From: KACC-23026 sp963829575
GTDB lineage: Bacteria > Bacillota > Bacilli > Bacillales > Sporolactobacillaceae
Length of the DNA: 64,000 nt
Direction: 5' to 3'
NCBI GenBank assembly: GCA_963829575.1
Contig: CAWHJF010000012.1
Coordinates: 496,001-560,000 of the forward strand
Under the pieces are notes generated by a model. It saw only the letters and a list, made by a program, of their open reading frames with translations, made no database searches and was not told the origin of the DNA. Below, piece after piece: positions 16,932-26,200 of the stretch (position 1 is the stretch's first letter; every line of letters begins with the position of its first letter). A program made the translations under genes and the position numbers.

Positions 16932-17901
16932 TGTGATGAAAAGTGAAAAAAAGAAAACGCACACCTTAGACCTTAAGGGAACCGATTTTATAAAATTATC
17001 CGATTATACACCTGAAACCTTGAGTGCTTTATTAGATCAAGCCTATGAAATGAAACGTCTTCAAAAAGAAGGGATTCCTCACCCTTATTTAAGCGGAAAG
17101 ATCCTTGGGATGATTTTTGAAAAATCCTCAACACGGACGCGCGTCTCTTTTGAAGTTGGAATGAAGCAACTGGGTGGGGATGCCATTTTCATGAGCAAAA
17201 ATGACATCCAGCTTGGTCGCGGAGAGACGGTTGCCGATACGGCTAGAGCTTTATCGCGTTATGTGGACGGGATTATGATTCGGACTTCAGGTCATGAGCG
17301 CATTCTAGAGCTAGCGGAACATGCCGATGTTCCCGTTATTAATGGATTAACCGATAGTCATCACCCGGCCCAAGTGCTCGCGGATTTATTAACAATCTAC
17401 GAATATAAAGGCGGATTTAAAGGATTAAAAATGAGTTATGTCGGCGACGGATATAATAATGTCTGTCATTCCTTGATCGAAGGGGCCGCGTTGGTCGGAA
17501 TGGATCTAACGGTGGCGAGTCCTAGCGGGTATGAGCCCGCTGCGGATCTTGTAGAATGGGCGAAAGGTGTGGCCAGTGAGACCGGCTGTTCCATAGTGGT
17601 GACCGAGTCCGCTGAGGACGCAGTGAAGAATGCGGATATTATTGTCACGGACGTTTGGACCAGCATGGGTCAAGAAGAAGAAAAAGAAGTTCGACACAAC
17701 GCGCTCGCGCCTTATCAAGTGAACGCACAACTTTGCGCGCTTGCCAAAGACGATTTCATCTTCATGCATTGCCTGCCAGCCCACCGTGGCGAAGAAGTGA
17801 CAGCCGACATCATTGATGGCCCACACTCCGTAGTTTTTGACGAAGCGGAGAACAGACTTCACGCCCAAAAATCGATTTTGAAGAACCTTATGGGAAGTTG
17901 A
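16924..17901 (+). CDS. argF: Ornithine carbamoyltransferase
   Basis: A 325-residue transcarbamylase making citrulline from ornithine and carbamoyl phosphate. Motifs: EKSSTRTRVSFE (carbamoyl-phosphate loop) around residue 65, DSHHPAQVLADL around 142, and FMHCLPAHRGEEV around 278 with the ornithine-binding Cys. I chose ATG 16924, about 10 bases after AAGGGA; a GTG three codons upstream is an alternative. It overlaps the carB stop, so translation is probably coupled. Confidence 0.95.
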   Translation: MPNVMKSEKKKTHTLDLKGTDFIKLSDYTPETLSALLDQAYEMKRLQKEGIPHPYLSGKILGMIFEKSSTRTRVSFEVGMKQLGGDAIFMSKNDIQLGRGETVADTARALSRYVDGIMIRTSGHERILELAEHADVPVINGLTDSHHPAQVLADLLTIYEYKGGFKGLKMSYVGDGYNNVCHSLIEGAALVGMDLTVASPSGYEPAADLVEWAKGVASETGCSIVVTESAEDAVKNADIIVTDVWTSMGQEEEKEVRHNALAPYQVNAQLCALAKDDFIFMHCLPAHRGEEVTADIIDGPHSVVFDEAENRLHAQKSILKNLMGS

Positions 17902-18042
17902 ACGAACCGAACGGATCAGATCAGTGATTTTTCATAGTTTTGGTTTTCCAACACCTCATGGGTTGGAGTCGGAATTTCAAATCGGGAATGAACGGTCATT
18001 CTCTTTAAATAAGAATATTTTTAAAAGGGGAGTTTTTAAAAG

Positions 18043-19305
18043 ATGGCTAAGGAAAAAATTGTGTTGGCCTATTCAGGTGGCTTAGATACATCGGTTTCAG
18101 TTAAATGGATTCAAGAGAAATACGGTTATGATGTTATTGCACTCGGACTTGATGTTGGGGAAGGGAAAGACTTGGAGGCCATCAAACAAAAAGCACTGGA
18201 CGTTGGTGCCATCCAAGCCATTATGGTCGATGCAAAAGAAATGTTAGCTAAAGATTACATCCTGCCTGCTCTTAAAGCTAATGCGCTTTATGAAGGTAAA
18301 TACCCACTCTCTTCAGCCCTGTCTCGTCCATTGATTTCTAAGCTGCTCGTGGACGTCGCTGAAAAAGAAGGAGCGGTTGCTGTCGCTCATGGCTGTACCG
18401 GTAAAGGGAATGACCAAGTCCGGTTTGAAGTGTCGATTCAAGCGCTCAACCCAGATATTAAAGTCATCGCACCTGTTCGGGAGTGGGGCATGACGCGGGA
18501 CGAAGAAATTGCTTATGCTGAGAAAAACGGAATCCCAATTCCAATTAACCTCGATAATCCATTTTCCATAGATGCTAATATTTGGGGCCGGGCGTGTGAA
18601 GCTGGTGTCCTCGAAAATCCATGGAACGAAGCACCTGAAGCAGCCTATGACTGGACGAATCCGATTCACTTAACACCTGACGCGCCGGAATACGTTGAGA
18701 TTGACTTTGTAGAAGGCGAGCCAGTTGCCTTGAACGGGGAACACATGGAATTGGTGGCTTTGATTGAAAAACTAAATGAACTTGGCGGTTTACATGGGGT
18801 TGGCCGGATCGACCATATCGAAAACCGGTTGGTTGGGATTAAATCGCGTGAAGTATATGAAAATCCAGCGGCTTTAATTTTGATCAATGCTCACAAAGAG
18901 CTTGAGTTTTTAACCTTGCCGCGTGAGGTGTCTCAATTTAAGACGCAAGTGGATCAACAAATGGCCAAAATTATTTATGAAGGCCTATGGTATTCGCCAC
19001 TCAAATCAGCGCTTGATGCGTTTGTGAACGACACGCAAAAGAGTGTGTCAGGAAAAGTGCGTGTGAAACTGCACAAGGGCTCTCATTTTGTGGTCGGAAG
19101 ACAATCCGCACATAGCTTATACAATGAAGAATTAGCGACCTATACAAAAGGGGATGCCTTTGATCATAATGCAGCAGTTGGCTTTATCAAACTCTGGGGG
19201 CTTCCAACGAAAGTCTATTCGGAAGTCCACAAATCAGATTCCAAGCAGGAGGGTTTAACTTATGAGCAAGCTGTGGGGCGGACGGTTCCAGAAGGAAACA
19301 AATAA
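18043..19305 (+). CDS. argG: Argininosuccinate synthase
   Basis: A 420-residue enzyme condensing citrulline and aspartate with ATP. The PP-loop LAYSGGLDTSVSVKW is at residues 8-22; AVAHGCTGKGNDQVRFE around 110 and the C-terminal SLYNEELATY are family signatures. Start ATG 18043 follows AAAGGGGAG. A 141-base gap after argF has no clear terminator, so read-through from the T-box-controlled transcript is possible. The 3' end overlaps argH by 44 bases. Confidence 0.96.
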   Translation: MAKEKIVLAYSGGLDTSVSVKWIQEKYGYDVIALGLDVGEGKDLEAIKQKALDVGAIQAIMVDAKEMLAKDYILPALKANALYEGKYPLSSALSRPLISKLLVDVAEKEGAVAVAHGCTGKGNDQVRFEVSIQALNPDIKVIAPVREWGMTRDEEIAYAEKNGIPIPINLDNPFSIDANIWGRACEAGVLENPWNEAPEAAYDWTNPIHLTPDAPEYVEIDFVEGEPVALNGEHMELVALIEKLNELGGLHGVGRIDHIENRLVGIKSREVYENPAALILINAHKELEFLTLPREVSQFKTQVDQQMAKIIYEGLWYSPLKSALDAFVNDTQKSVSGKVRVKLHKGSHFVVGRQSAHSLYNEELATYTKGDAFDHNAAVGFIKLWGLPTKVYSEVHKSDSKQEGLTYEQAVGRTVPEGNK

Positions 19306-20656
19306 GCTCGTCGAGGAACTGACAGCTTCCATCACCTTTGACCAAAAACTCGCGTACGAAGATATACAGGGCAGTCTTGCCCATGTCCAAATGCTTGGCG
19401 AATGCGGCATCATTCCGGCGAAGGATGCCGAAACGATTGCCAAAGGACTAAAGATAATTGGGAAAAAAATTGAGGCGGGCGAGGTGGAATACCTCGTCGC
19501 CCATGAAGATATCCATATGAATATAGAAAAACTGTTAACAGATGAAATTGGGCCCGTTGCGGGGAAGCTCCATACAGGGAGAAGCCGTAATGATCAAGTG
19601 GCCACAGATATGCATTTGTACATGAGAAATAAAACAAACGGTTTGATTGAGTTGGTCGAAACCGCTCAGGCCGCACTGCTTTCACAAGCACAAGCAAATG
19701 TGGAGACCATTTTACCAGGTTATACGCATTTGCAACGTGCGCAACCGATCTCGTTTGCCCATCACCTGCTCGCTTATTTTTGGATGCTTGAGCGGGATAA
19801 AGGACGCCTGCAAGACAGTTTAAAGCGAATCAATGTACTGCCTTTAGGCGCAGGGGCGCTCGCTGGAACCACTTTCCCAATTGATCGCGCTCGTGTTGCA
19901 GAGTTACTAGAGTTTGATTCGGTGTATCCAAACAGTTTGGATGCGGTGAGCGATCGGGATTTCATCGTGGAGTTTTTATCCATTGCCTCAATTATGATGG
20001 TCCATCTTTCGCGTTTATCCGAAGAATTAATTTTGTGGAGCAGCCAGGAATTTCAATTTGTTGAGTTGGACGATTCGTTCTGCACAGGTTCAAGCATGAT
20101 GCCCCAGAAGAAGAATCCAGATGTGCCGGAGCTCGTGCGCGGGAAAACGGGTCGTGTATTCGGAAACTTAATCGGTTTATTGACCGTTTTAAAAGGCTTG
20201 CCTCTTGCTTATAACAAAGATATGCAAGAGGACAAAGAAGGCATGTTTGACAGTATGGAAACGCTAGAAGGTGCCTTGATGTTGCTCGCGCCAATGCTTG
20301 AGTCCATGACGGTCAAAGTAGAAGCGATGAAAGCGGCGGTCACCAAAGATTATTCCAATGCGACGGATCTCGCCGATTATCTTGTTGAAAAAGGCATGCC
20401 ATTCCGTGAGGCCCACGAAGTGATTGGTCAATTGGTCCAATACGGGATTCAAAAAGGCCAGTTTTTGTTGGATCTTGAGTTAGAAGAATTCAAGACGTTT
20501 AGCTCGCTTTTTGATGAGGAAGTTTATCGAGTGCTAAAACCAGAAAATGTGGTGGCAGCACGAAATAGTGAAGGCGGCACAGGTTTTGAGCAAGTCCGTA
20601 AGCAGTTGGAACTTGCCAAGGCGCAGATCGGCCAAGCCGCCGTTTCAACCGACTAA
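19262..20656 (+). CDS. argH: Argininosuccinate lyase
   Basis: A 464-residue fumarase/aspartase superfamily enzyme releasing arginine and fumarate. The superfamily signature GSSMMPQKKNPD around residue 277 and the HTGRSRNDQVATD segment around 105 are intact, as is the N-terminal KLWGGRF. Start ATG 19262 with GCAGGAGG upstream lies inside the 3' end of argG, indicating coupling. Last gene of the arginine cluster. Confidence 0.96.
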   Translation: MSKLWGGRFQKETNKLVEELTASITFDQKLAYEDIQGSLAHVQMLGECGIIPAKDAETIAKGLKIIGKKIEAGEVEYLVAHEDIHMNIEKLLTDEIGPVAGKLHTGRSRNDQVATDMHLYMRNKTNGLIELVETAQAALLSQAQANVETILPGYTHLQRAQPISFAHHLLAYFWMLERDKGRLQDSLKRINVLPLGAGALAGTTFPIDRARVAELLEFDSVYPNSLDAVSDRDFIVEFLSIASIMMVHLSRLSEELILWSSQEFQFVELDDSFCTGSSMMPQKKNPDVPELVRGKTGRVFGNLIGLLTVLKGLPLAYNKDMQEDKEGMFDSMETLEGALMLLAPMLESMTVKVEAMKAAVTKDYSNATDLADYLVEKGMPFREAHEVIGQLVQYGIQKGQFLLDLELEEFKTFSSLFDEEVYRVLKPENVVAARNSEGGTGFEQVRKQLELAKAQIGQAAVSTD

Positions 20657-20671
20657 ATGGATTTGAATAGA

Positions 20672-20710
20672 GACCTAAGGCCCTGTGAATGGTGAGCAGG
20701 GTCTTTTTTT
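20672..20710 (+). terminator. Terminator of the arginine operon
   Basis: GGCCCTG pairs with CAGGGTC (one wobble) around a 11-base loop, followed by seven or more T residues. Confidence 0.88.
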
Positions 20711-21010
20711 GAGGGAATTTGGTAGGGGTCTGTTGGTTGGGTAGCGGAAAAGGAGCGTACTGGGCGAAGATTGGAAGTGGAACGACGCGGTCTTTAATAC
20801 CGAACTGGAACCATTGTGGGGTGTTCATTCAGTAAAATTCATCGCGCCTTCACATAAGTTAATAAGTGGGGAATGGCATCTGCTCTAGAATGTAGTATTC
20901 TATATACTAGGCAATGAGAAAAATGGCATGGATGGTTCTTACTTTACTTAGATAAACATTAAGATTGAACTAAAAAGGAACACCTAGAACGGGCAAGTGG
21001 AGGGTTTTAA
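20711..21010. other. Intergenic region before the MurG-like gene
   Basis: About 300 bases without a gene. The only evident structure is a small inverted repeat TAGAAT-GTAGT-ATTCTA near 20885. GTGGAGGG before 21011 is the ribosome binding site. A minus-strand frame over 20499-20828 is a shadow of argH plus chance sequence. Confidence 0.5.
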
Positions 21011-22080
21011 ATGAAGCGTCGAATTGTGTTAACGGGTGGTGGCTCGGCTGGACACGTCACCGTCAATCTGGCTTTGATTCCGAAATTAAGGCAAGCAGGC
21101 TGGGACATCACGTATATTGGATCGACAACCGGTATTGAAAAAGATCTGGTCGAAGGACTGGAAGGCGTCACTTATAAGAGTATTTCAACGGGAAAACTGC
21201 GCCGTTATTTTGATTGGAATAATTTTAAAGACCCTTTTAAGGTTGTAAAAGGGGTGTGGGATGCCTATCGAATCATCAAAAAAGTCAAACCAGAAGTCAT
21301 CTTCTCAAAAGGAGGATTTGTCTCGGTTCCTGTCATTTTGGCCGCCAAACTGAATGGGGTGCTGGCGATTATTCACGAATCAGACATTACACCCGGCCTT
21401 GCCAACAAACTATCCATTCCTTTTGCAACGAAAGTGTGCACCACATTTCCGGAAACCGCCAAAACTCTACCCCAGGATAAAGCGGTGCCGCTTGGCGCTG
21501 TGATTCGAGAAGAGCTCTTTCAAGGGGATCCCATCCAAGGGCGCCATTTTACTGGTTTTATAAAAGGGAAACCGGTCCTTTTAGTCATGGGTGGCAGCCT
21601 TGGCGCACGAAAAATCAATCAAGCGGTGCGGAAAAATCTCGAGGTGTTACTCCAGGAATTCCAAATTATTCACTTGTGCGGTAAAGGGAATCTTGACGCT
21701 GACTTGAGTCGTCGAGGTTATCAACAATATGAATATATAAAAGATGAATTGCCGAATCTGTTGGCCATGTCAGATGTGGTCATTTCAAGGGCGGGTTCTA
21801 ATGCGATTTTTGAATTCAAAGCATTGAAAAAGCCGATGCTCCTTATTCCACTCTCGCAAAATGCAAGTCGAGGCGATCAGGTGCTCAATGCGGAATCCTT
21901 TAAAAAGTCAGGTTTTGCTGACGTCCTTTTGGAAGAGGATGTAACCGGAATCAACATTTTTAGAGCGGGTTAAAAAAGTCTATGCGGAGCGGGACGATCT
22001 ATAAGCAAAACATGAAAGAGGACCAAGGCGATTCGCCGCTTGAAAAACTTTATAGCCTCATTCAGGAGTTAGCTAAATAA
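21011..22080 (+). pseudogene. Second MurG-like UDP-GlcNAc transferase, two frameshifts near the 3' end
   Basis: The frame from ATG 21011 encodes 320 residues of a GT28 MurG-family protein: TGGGSAGHVTVNLALIPKL at the N-terminus, FSKGGFVSVPV around 93, and SRAGSNAIFEF around 260. MurG adds GlcNAc to lipid I; the similarity is to the short MurG paralogue of B. cereus-type genomes. The frame then stops at 21973, but the expected C-terminus continues in other frames: FLERVKKVYAERDDL in frame +2 (from about 21955) and MKEDQGDSPLEKLYSLIQEL in frame +3 (22012-22080). Removing one base near 21948-21950 and one near 22000-22002 restores a 355-residue protein. It may be a recent pseudogene, a truncated but active protein, or carry two sequencing errors. 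Confidence 0.82.
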
Positions 22081-22228
22081 AAAGGGGAATTGGCGGTTTT
22101 TGTAAAAATTAGTTGCCAGCTCACGCGCTGGTTTAAGATAATTTTGAACATTATTTGAACATTTTGTGTATAACTTGTGTCCGGATGCGTTAAGACGTAA
22201 ACTAAAATAAACACACATATTAGTTGGT

Positions 22229-22264
22229 ACAAAGCCCCAGGATCCCGTCTTCCTGGGGCTTTGT
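22229..22264. terminator. Strong symmetrical hairpin terminator before the repeat array
   Basis: ACAAAGCCCCAGGA (22229-22242) pairs perfectly over 14 bp with TCCTGGGGCTTTGT (22251-22264), with an 8-base loop. It would end transcripts from either side, isolating the array at 22281-22882 from the MurG-like gene. Confidence 0.85.
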
Positions 22265-22280
22265 CCTGTTTTGGTTGGTC

Positions 22281-22882
22281 GTGTGCGCAAGGAAGGCGTC
22301 GCGCACACAACCCGGTGAAAAAAGGCTGGATTGTGTGCGCAAGGAAGGTGTCGCGCACACAACCCGGTGAAAAAAGGTTGGATTGTGTGCGCAAGGAAGG
22401 TATCGCGCACACAACCCGGTGAAAAAAGGCTGGATTGTGTGCGCAAGGAAGGTGTCGCGCACACAACCCGGCGAGAAAAGGTTGGATCGTGTGCGCAAGG
22501 AAGGCGTCGCGCACACAACCCGGTGAGAAAAGGCTGGATTGTGTGCGCAAGGAAGGCATCGCGCACACAACCCGGTGAGAAAAGGCTGGTTCGTGTGCGC
22601 AAGGAAGGTGTCACGCACACAACCCGGTGAAAAAAGGCTGGATTGTGTGCGCAAGGAAGGCATCGCGCACACAACCCGGTGAAAAAAGGCTGGGTTGTGT
22701 GCGCAAGGAAGGTGTCGCGCACACAACGCGGCGAGAAAAGGTTGGATCGTGTGCGCAAGGAAGGTGTCGCGCACACAACCCGGTGAAAAAAGGTTGAATT
22801 GTGTGCGCAAGGAAGGTGTCGCGCACATTAGCGCCTTCAAAAACAGGAAAACGTGTGCGCGAGATTGACTCGCACACACGTT
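22281..22882. repeat. Tandem array of 52-bp palindromic (hairpin) units
   Basis: Eleven units begin at 22281 and then exactly every 52 bases to 22801; a twelfth, diverged palindrome is at 22850-22882. Each unit is a 28-base palindrome, GTGTGCGC-N12-GCGCACAC, plus a 24-base linker of the type AACCCGGTGAAAAAAGG followed by YTGGATY. The N12 loop is AAGGAAGG plus YRTC. Arms and loop core are nearly invariant; most differences are transitions. On the minus strand each hairpin is followed by T6 nine bases later, so units look like weak terminators. Because 52 is not a multiple of 3, several frames on both strands stay open through it; I regard it as non-coding. Linkers are conserved, so it is not CRISPR. 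Confidence 0.95.
22837..22882 (-). terminator. pbpG terminator, also the last unit of the array
   Basis: On the minus strand AACGTGTGTGCGAG pairs with CTCGCGCACACGTT (one wobble) around a 5-base loop, followed by TTTTCCTGTTTTT. It lies directly behind the pbpG stop and shares the GTGTGCG/CGCACAC arms with the upstream array units. Confidence 0.85.
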
Positions 22883-22890
22883 GAGTTTTA

Positions 22891-24981
22891 TTACCAAGGC
22901 AGAAGCTTCTTGACCCAATGGAACAGGCCATCTATGCCTTTTTCTTTTGTTTGGGTGCCGTCTTTTTGCTGGCTCGCTGGTCCATTTTTAAGTGCATGGC
23001 CGTTATGCACATCACAAGTTTGGGTTGGGGCTGTGCCTTTCAAATAGTAGGTCAATCGAGCATTGGGACAAGCGTCTGTGGCCAAAAGCCCTGTACTCGG
23101 GTCAACCCATGCTTTAACAACCCCTGGTGGCGCTTTGAAGCTGTTCGAAGGTTGACCTTTTAGAGCGTCTTCCATATAATTCGCAAAAATTTTCTTAGAG
23201 TAGCGGCTATCTGGATAGGTGGAGATGGGCTTCCATTTTTTATAACCTACCCAAACGGCCGTTGACAGATTCGGTGTGAACCCGACCATCCAACTGTCGG
23301 TGTCGGTCGACCCCGTTTTTGCCGCAATCGTGTGGGTCAAGATGTTCCGAACGCTAGACCCGGTAACGGTTGAATACGCATTAAGGGATGGATCAAAGAC
23401 ACCGGTCATGACCTGTGATAAAACAAAGCATGTCGCAGGATCCAGAACGTGTTCACTTGTTGGTTTCCAGTTATAGATGACATTGCCTTGTCGGTCGACC
23501 ACTTTTGAAATGTAATGAGGGGTGACCCGTTTTCCGAGATTGGCAATCGTCCCATAGGCGCGCGCCATCTCAAGAACACTGACTGGCTTTGTGCCCAGTG
23601 CAAGAGACGGGATCGGTTCTAATGGACTGGTGATCCCCATCTTTTTGGCCGTCGACACCAATTGATCCATGCCAATCGCCATGTGGGTTTTCACCGCATA
23701 GATATTATCTGATAGAGCTAAGGCCTGCATCAATGTGATCGGCCCGTTTTCATAATAACCGCCGTAGTTCTCAGGGCTGTAAGACTTTCCGCCATCAAAA
23801 TGAAAAGTCGTCGGCTGACTCGTGAGTGTGGTGGACGGCGTGAAATTATTGCGCAAGGCGGCATAATACAAGAACGGTTTAAAACTTGATCCCGGCTGCC
23901 GCTTGGCTTGAACCGCCATGTTGAATTGATCTGTTGCGTAATTCCGACCACCGATCATAGCTTCTACCGCGCCTGTCTTAGGGTTAATCGAGACTAACCC
24001 TGCTTGAATTTTCGAAGCAGGATCGATGACAGTCTTTACCCAATGCTCGGCTTTTTTCTGGAGACCAGTATTAAGTGTTGTGTACACTTTCAACCCCGCA
24101 TTGGCGATTTCCTTATCGCTTAAATTCAGGCGCTGTTTGAGCTCTTTTTTTACCATATCTTCAAAATACGGCGCAACCTGTGGGGCGGGTGTGTGTGCCG
24201 TGACAAGCTTCAGCTTTTCCTTGTAGGCCGCTTCCGCTTGCTTGTTACTTATATAGCCGCTTTGAACCATGGCGTTTAGAATGAGTTTTTGACGCGATTT
24301 GGCATTTTGATAATGAGTGTCCGGAGCGTAGTAGGTGGGTCCCTTAGGAATGCCAGCAAGCATAGCCGACTCGGCAAGATCCAACGCCTTCGCTTTTTTA
24401 TTGAAATAGTATTCAGACGCCGCCTGAATGCCATAGGCACCGTGTCCATAATAGATGGTGTTGAGGTAGCCTTCGAGAATTTGCTTTTTTGAATAATTCA
24501 TCTCAAGTCGCATGGTGTTGAAGGCTTCTAAGAACTTCCGCTTCCAGGTTTTATCGTTTGAAAGATAGAGGTTTCGCGCGTATTGCATGGTGATCGTACT
24601 CCCACCTTGCGCTTTCGACAGGGTGGTCACATCTTTTAAAGCGGCACCCGCTAGTCTCTTAATATCGAAACCATGATGCTGGTAAAATCGTTTATCTTCT
24701 ATAGCAACGGTTGCGTTTTGCAAGGGTTTTGCGATTTTCGAAATAGGCACCCAGTTTCGATTCTGACTGTCGTGCTCGGTTTCAGCAATGACTTGTTTAT
24801 CAACTGAATAGTATACAGTATTTTGCGGTACTTTTATTTTAGGGGCACCCAACATCCCTGCATAAATCCATAGACTTGCTATTGAAAACACAACAAGTAA
24901 GCACGCGATGAGGGTGACGCCACACAGCCACTTGAAAAATGTTTTGGTCCGTTGTCGATTCTTTTCTGGTACAATCTCCAT
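22891..24981 (-). CDS. pbpG: Class A penicillin-binding protein, PbpG (PBP2d) type
   Basis: A 696-residue bifunctional peptidoglycan synthase with a short cytoplasmic N-terminus and one membrane anchor (about residues 18-42). The GT51 glycosyltransferase domain shows EDKRFYQHHGFD, GGSTITMQYARNLYL and TIYYGHGAYGIQAAS (residues about 95-185). The transpeptidase domain has PGSSFKP (active Ser) around 375, SDN around 430 and AAKTGST around 555. Adjacency to speB matches B. subtilis pbpG-speE-speB, except speE is absent. PBP2d is a forespore protein in B. subtilis. Start ATG 24981 has AAAGGG 7 bases upstream; the frame is open to a TTG 12 codons earlier. Confidence 0.9.
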   Translation of the reverse strand: MEIVPEKNRQRTKTFFKWLCGVTLIACLLVVFSIASLWIYAGMLGAPKIKVPQNTVYYSVDKQVIAETEHDSQNRNWVPISKIAKPLQNATVAIEDKRFYQHHGFDIKRLAGAALKDVTTLSKAQGGSTITMQYARNLYLSNDKTWKRKFLEAFNTMRLEMNYSKKQILEGYLNTIYYGHGAYGIQAASEYYFNKKAKALDLAESAMLAGIPKGPTYYAPDTHYQNAKSRQKLILNAMVQSGYISNKQAEAAYKEKLKLVTAHTPAPQVAPYFEDMVKKELKQRLNLSDKEIANAGLKVYTTLNTGLQKKAEHWVKTVIDPASKIQAGLVSINPKTGAVEAMIGGRNYATDQFNMAVQAKRQPGSSFKPFLYYAALRNNFTPSTTLTSQPTTFHFDGGKSYSPENYGGYYENGPITLMQALALSDNIYAVKTHMAIGMDQLVSTAKKMGITSPLEPIPSLALGTKPVSVLEMARAYGTIANLGKRVTPHYISKVVDRQGNVIYNWKPTSEHVLDPATCFVLSQVMTGVFDPSLNAYSTVTGSSVRNILTHTIAAKTGSTDTDSWMVGFTPNLSTAVWVGYKKWKPISTYPDSRYSKKIFANYMEDALKGQPSNSFKAPPGVVKAWVDPSTGLLATDACPNARLTYYLKGTAPTQTCDVHNGHALKNGPASQQKDGTQTKEKGIDGLFHWVKKLLPW

Positions 24982-25110
24982 CGGGGCACCCTTTCTATGT
25001 ATGATCAACTCATTCAATCTGTCTAATTAGTAGTATGGTTCAAGACGAAAAAGATTAAACATAGTCTGGCAGAGTTTGCCGATTAAAGCCGTATATTGTT
25101 AAATATTGGC

Positions 25111-25138
25111 TTGCATTTTAACTAAGATCTACTATACT
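25111..25138 (+). promoter_or_regulatory. Probable sigma-A promoter of speB
   Basis: TTGCAT (25111-25116), 16 bases, TATACT (25133-25138), about 130 bases upstream of speB. Confidence 0.55.
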
Positions 25139-25267
25139 TTGTATGCTAGGCGCACATTTTATACATATTAAAAAGTGGCACGAATCGAAAAACGAAATTG
25201 AAGGCCATAAACCCTTTTTATAAAGGGACAACAACTTTCAATGTGTGATAAAAGGAGAGGATAAGCC

Positions 25268-26140
25268 ATGATTTTTGATGAAGCGTATTCAGGAAAAGTG
25301 TTTATAATGAGTCGGGCGAGTTATGAGGAAGCAAAAGCTGTTATTTACGGCATGCCAATGGATTATACCGTCAGCTTCCGCCCAGGTTCTCGATTTGGTC
25401 CCGGTCGCATCCGTGAAGCTTCAGTTGGTCTAGAGGAGTATTCCCCTTACATGGACCGCCATCTTGAAGAAGTCGCCTACCACGATGCGGGTGACATTCT
25501 GTTTCCCTTTGGAAATGCAGCTAAGAGTTTAGATTTAATTGAAGGGTATATTGATCAGCTTTTAAAAGATGGAAAATTCCCGCTGGGTTTGGGCGGAGAA
25601 CATCTGGTCACTTGGCCTATATTAAAGGCGATTCATAAGGTCTATCCGGATTTGGCCTTGATTCATATTGATGCCCATGCGGACTTGCGCACGGAATATG
25701 AGGGCGAGGTGTTGTCCCATTCCACGCCGGTACGTAAAGCTTGTGACCTATTAGGAGCCGAAAATGTTTACTCCTTTGGGATTCGCTCAGGCATGCGTGA
25801 GGAATTTGAATTTGCAAGAACATCCGGCATGACCATGGAAAAATTTGAAGTGGCCGAGCCTTTGAAAAAGTATTTACCACAATTAGCTGGCCGTCCGGTT
25901 TATGTAACCATTGATATCGATGTGTTAGATCCTGCATATGCACCGGGGACTGGGACTGCGGAAGCTGGAGGGATTTCCTCAAAAGAATTGCTTGAAGCCA
26001 TTCAATCCATTGCCCAGTCCGATCTCAATGTGGTGGGAGCAGATTTAGTCGAAGTGGCGCCGCCCTATGATTCCGGCGAGCAAACGTCGATTGCAGCAAG
26101 TAAATTTATTCGTGAAATGCTTCTTGGTTGGGTGAAATAA
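25268..26140 (+). CDS. speB: Agmatinase
   Basis: A 290-residue ureohydrolase converting agmatine to putrescine and urea. The binuclear manganese motifs are intact: GGEHLVTWP around residue 117, IHIDAHADLR around 138, and TIDIDVLDPAYAPGTGTAE around 217. Length equals B. subtilis SpeB. Start ATG 25268 follows AGGAGAGG. Spermidine synthase speE, which normally precedes speB in B. subtilis, is missing here. Confidence 0.95.
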   Translation: MIFDEAYSGKVFIMSRASYEEAKAVIYGMPMDYTVSFRPGSRFGPGRIREASVGLEEYSPYMDRHLEEVAYHDAGDILFPFGNAAKSLDLIEGYIDQLLKDGKFPLGLGGEHLVTWPILKAIHKVYPDLALIHIDAHADLRTEYEGEVLSHSTPVRKACDLLGAENVYSFGIRSGMREEFEFARTSGMTMEKFEVAEPLKKYLPQLAGRPVYVTIDIDVLDPAYAPGTGTAEAGGISSKELLEAIQSIAQSDLNVVGADLVEVAPPYDSGEQTSIAASKFIREMLLGWVK

Positions 26141-26159
26141 TAGACGATTTATGTCGACC

Positions 26160-26200
26160 AAAAGTCTGGGTAGAGGAAATCTACTCAGACTTTTCTTTTG
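26160..26200 (+). terminator. Terminator after speB
   Basis: AAAGTCTGGGTAGA pairs with TCTACTCAGACTTT (one mismatch) around a 5-base loop, followed by TTCTTTTG. Confidence 0.85.

Noticed and set aside
17902..18042. Independent arginine-responsive promoter before argG
   Set aside because: No clear -35/-10 pair, ARG box or third T-box was found in this gap.
22281..22860. CRISPR array
   Set aside because: The 24-base segments between the palindromes are conserved instead of unique, units are exactly periodic, and no cas genes are nearby.
22069..22931. Several long overlapping open frames on both strands with Cys/Arg/His/Pro-rich repeats
   Set aside because: They arise because the 52-bp array has no stop codons in several frames; the period is not a multiple of three, there is no ribosome site and variation shows no codon bias.
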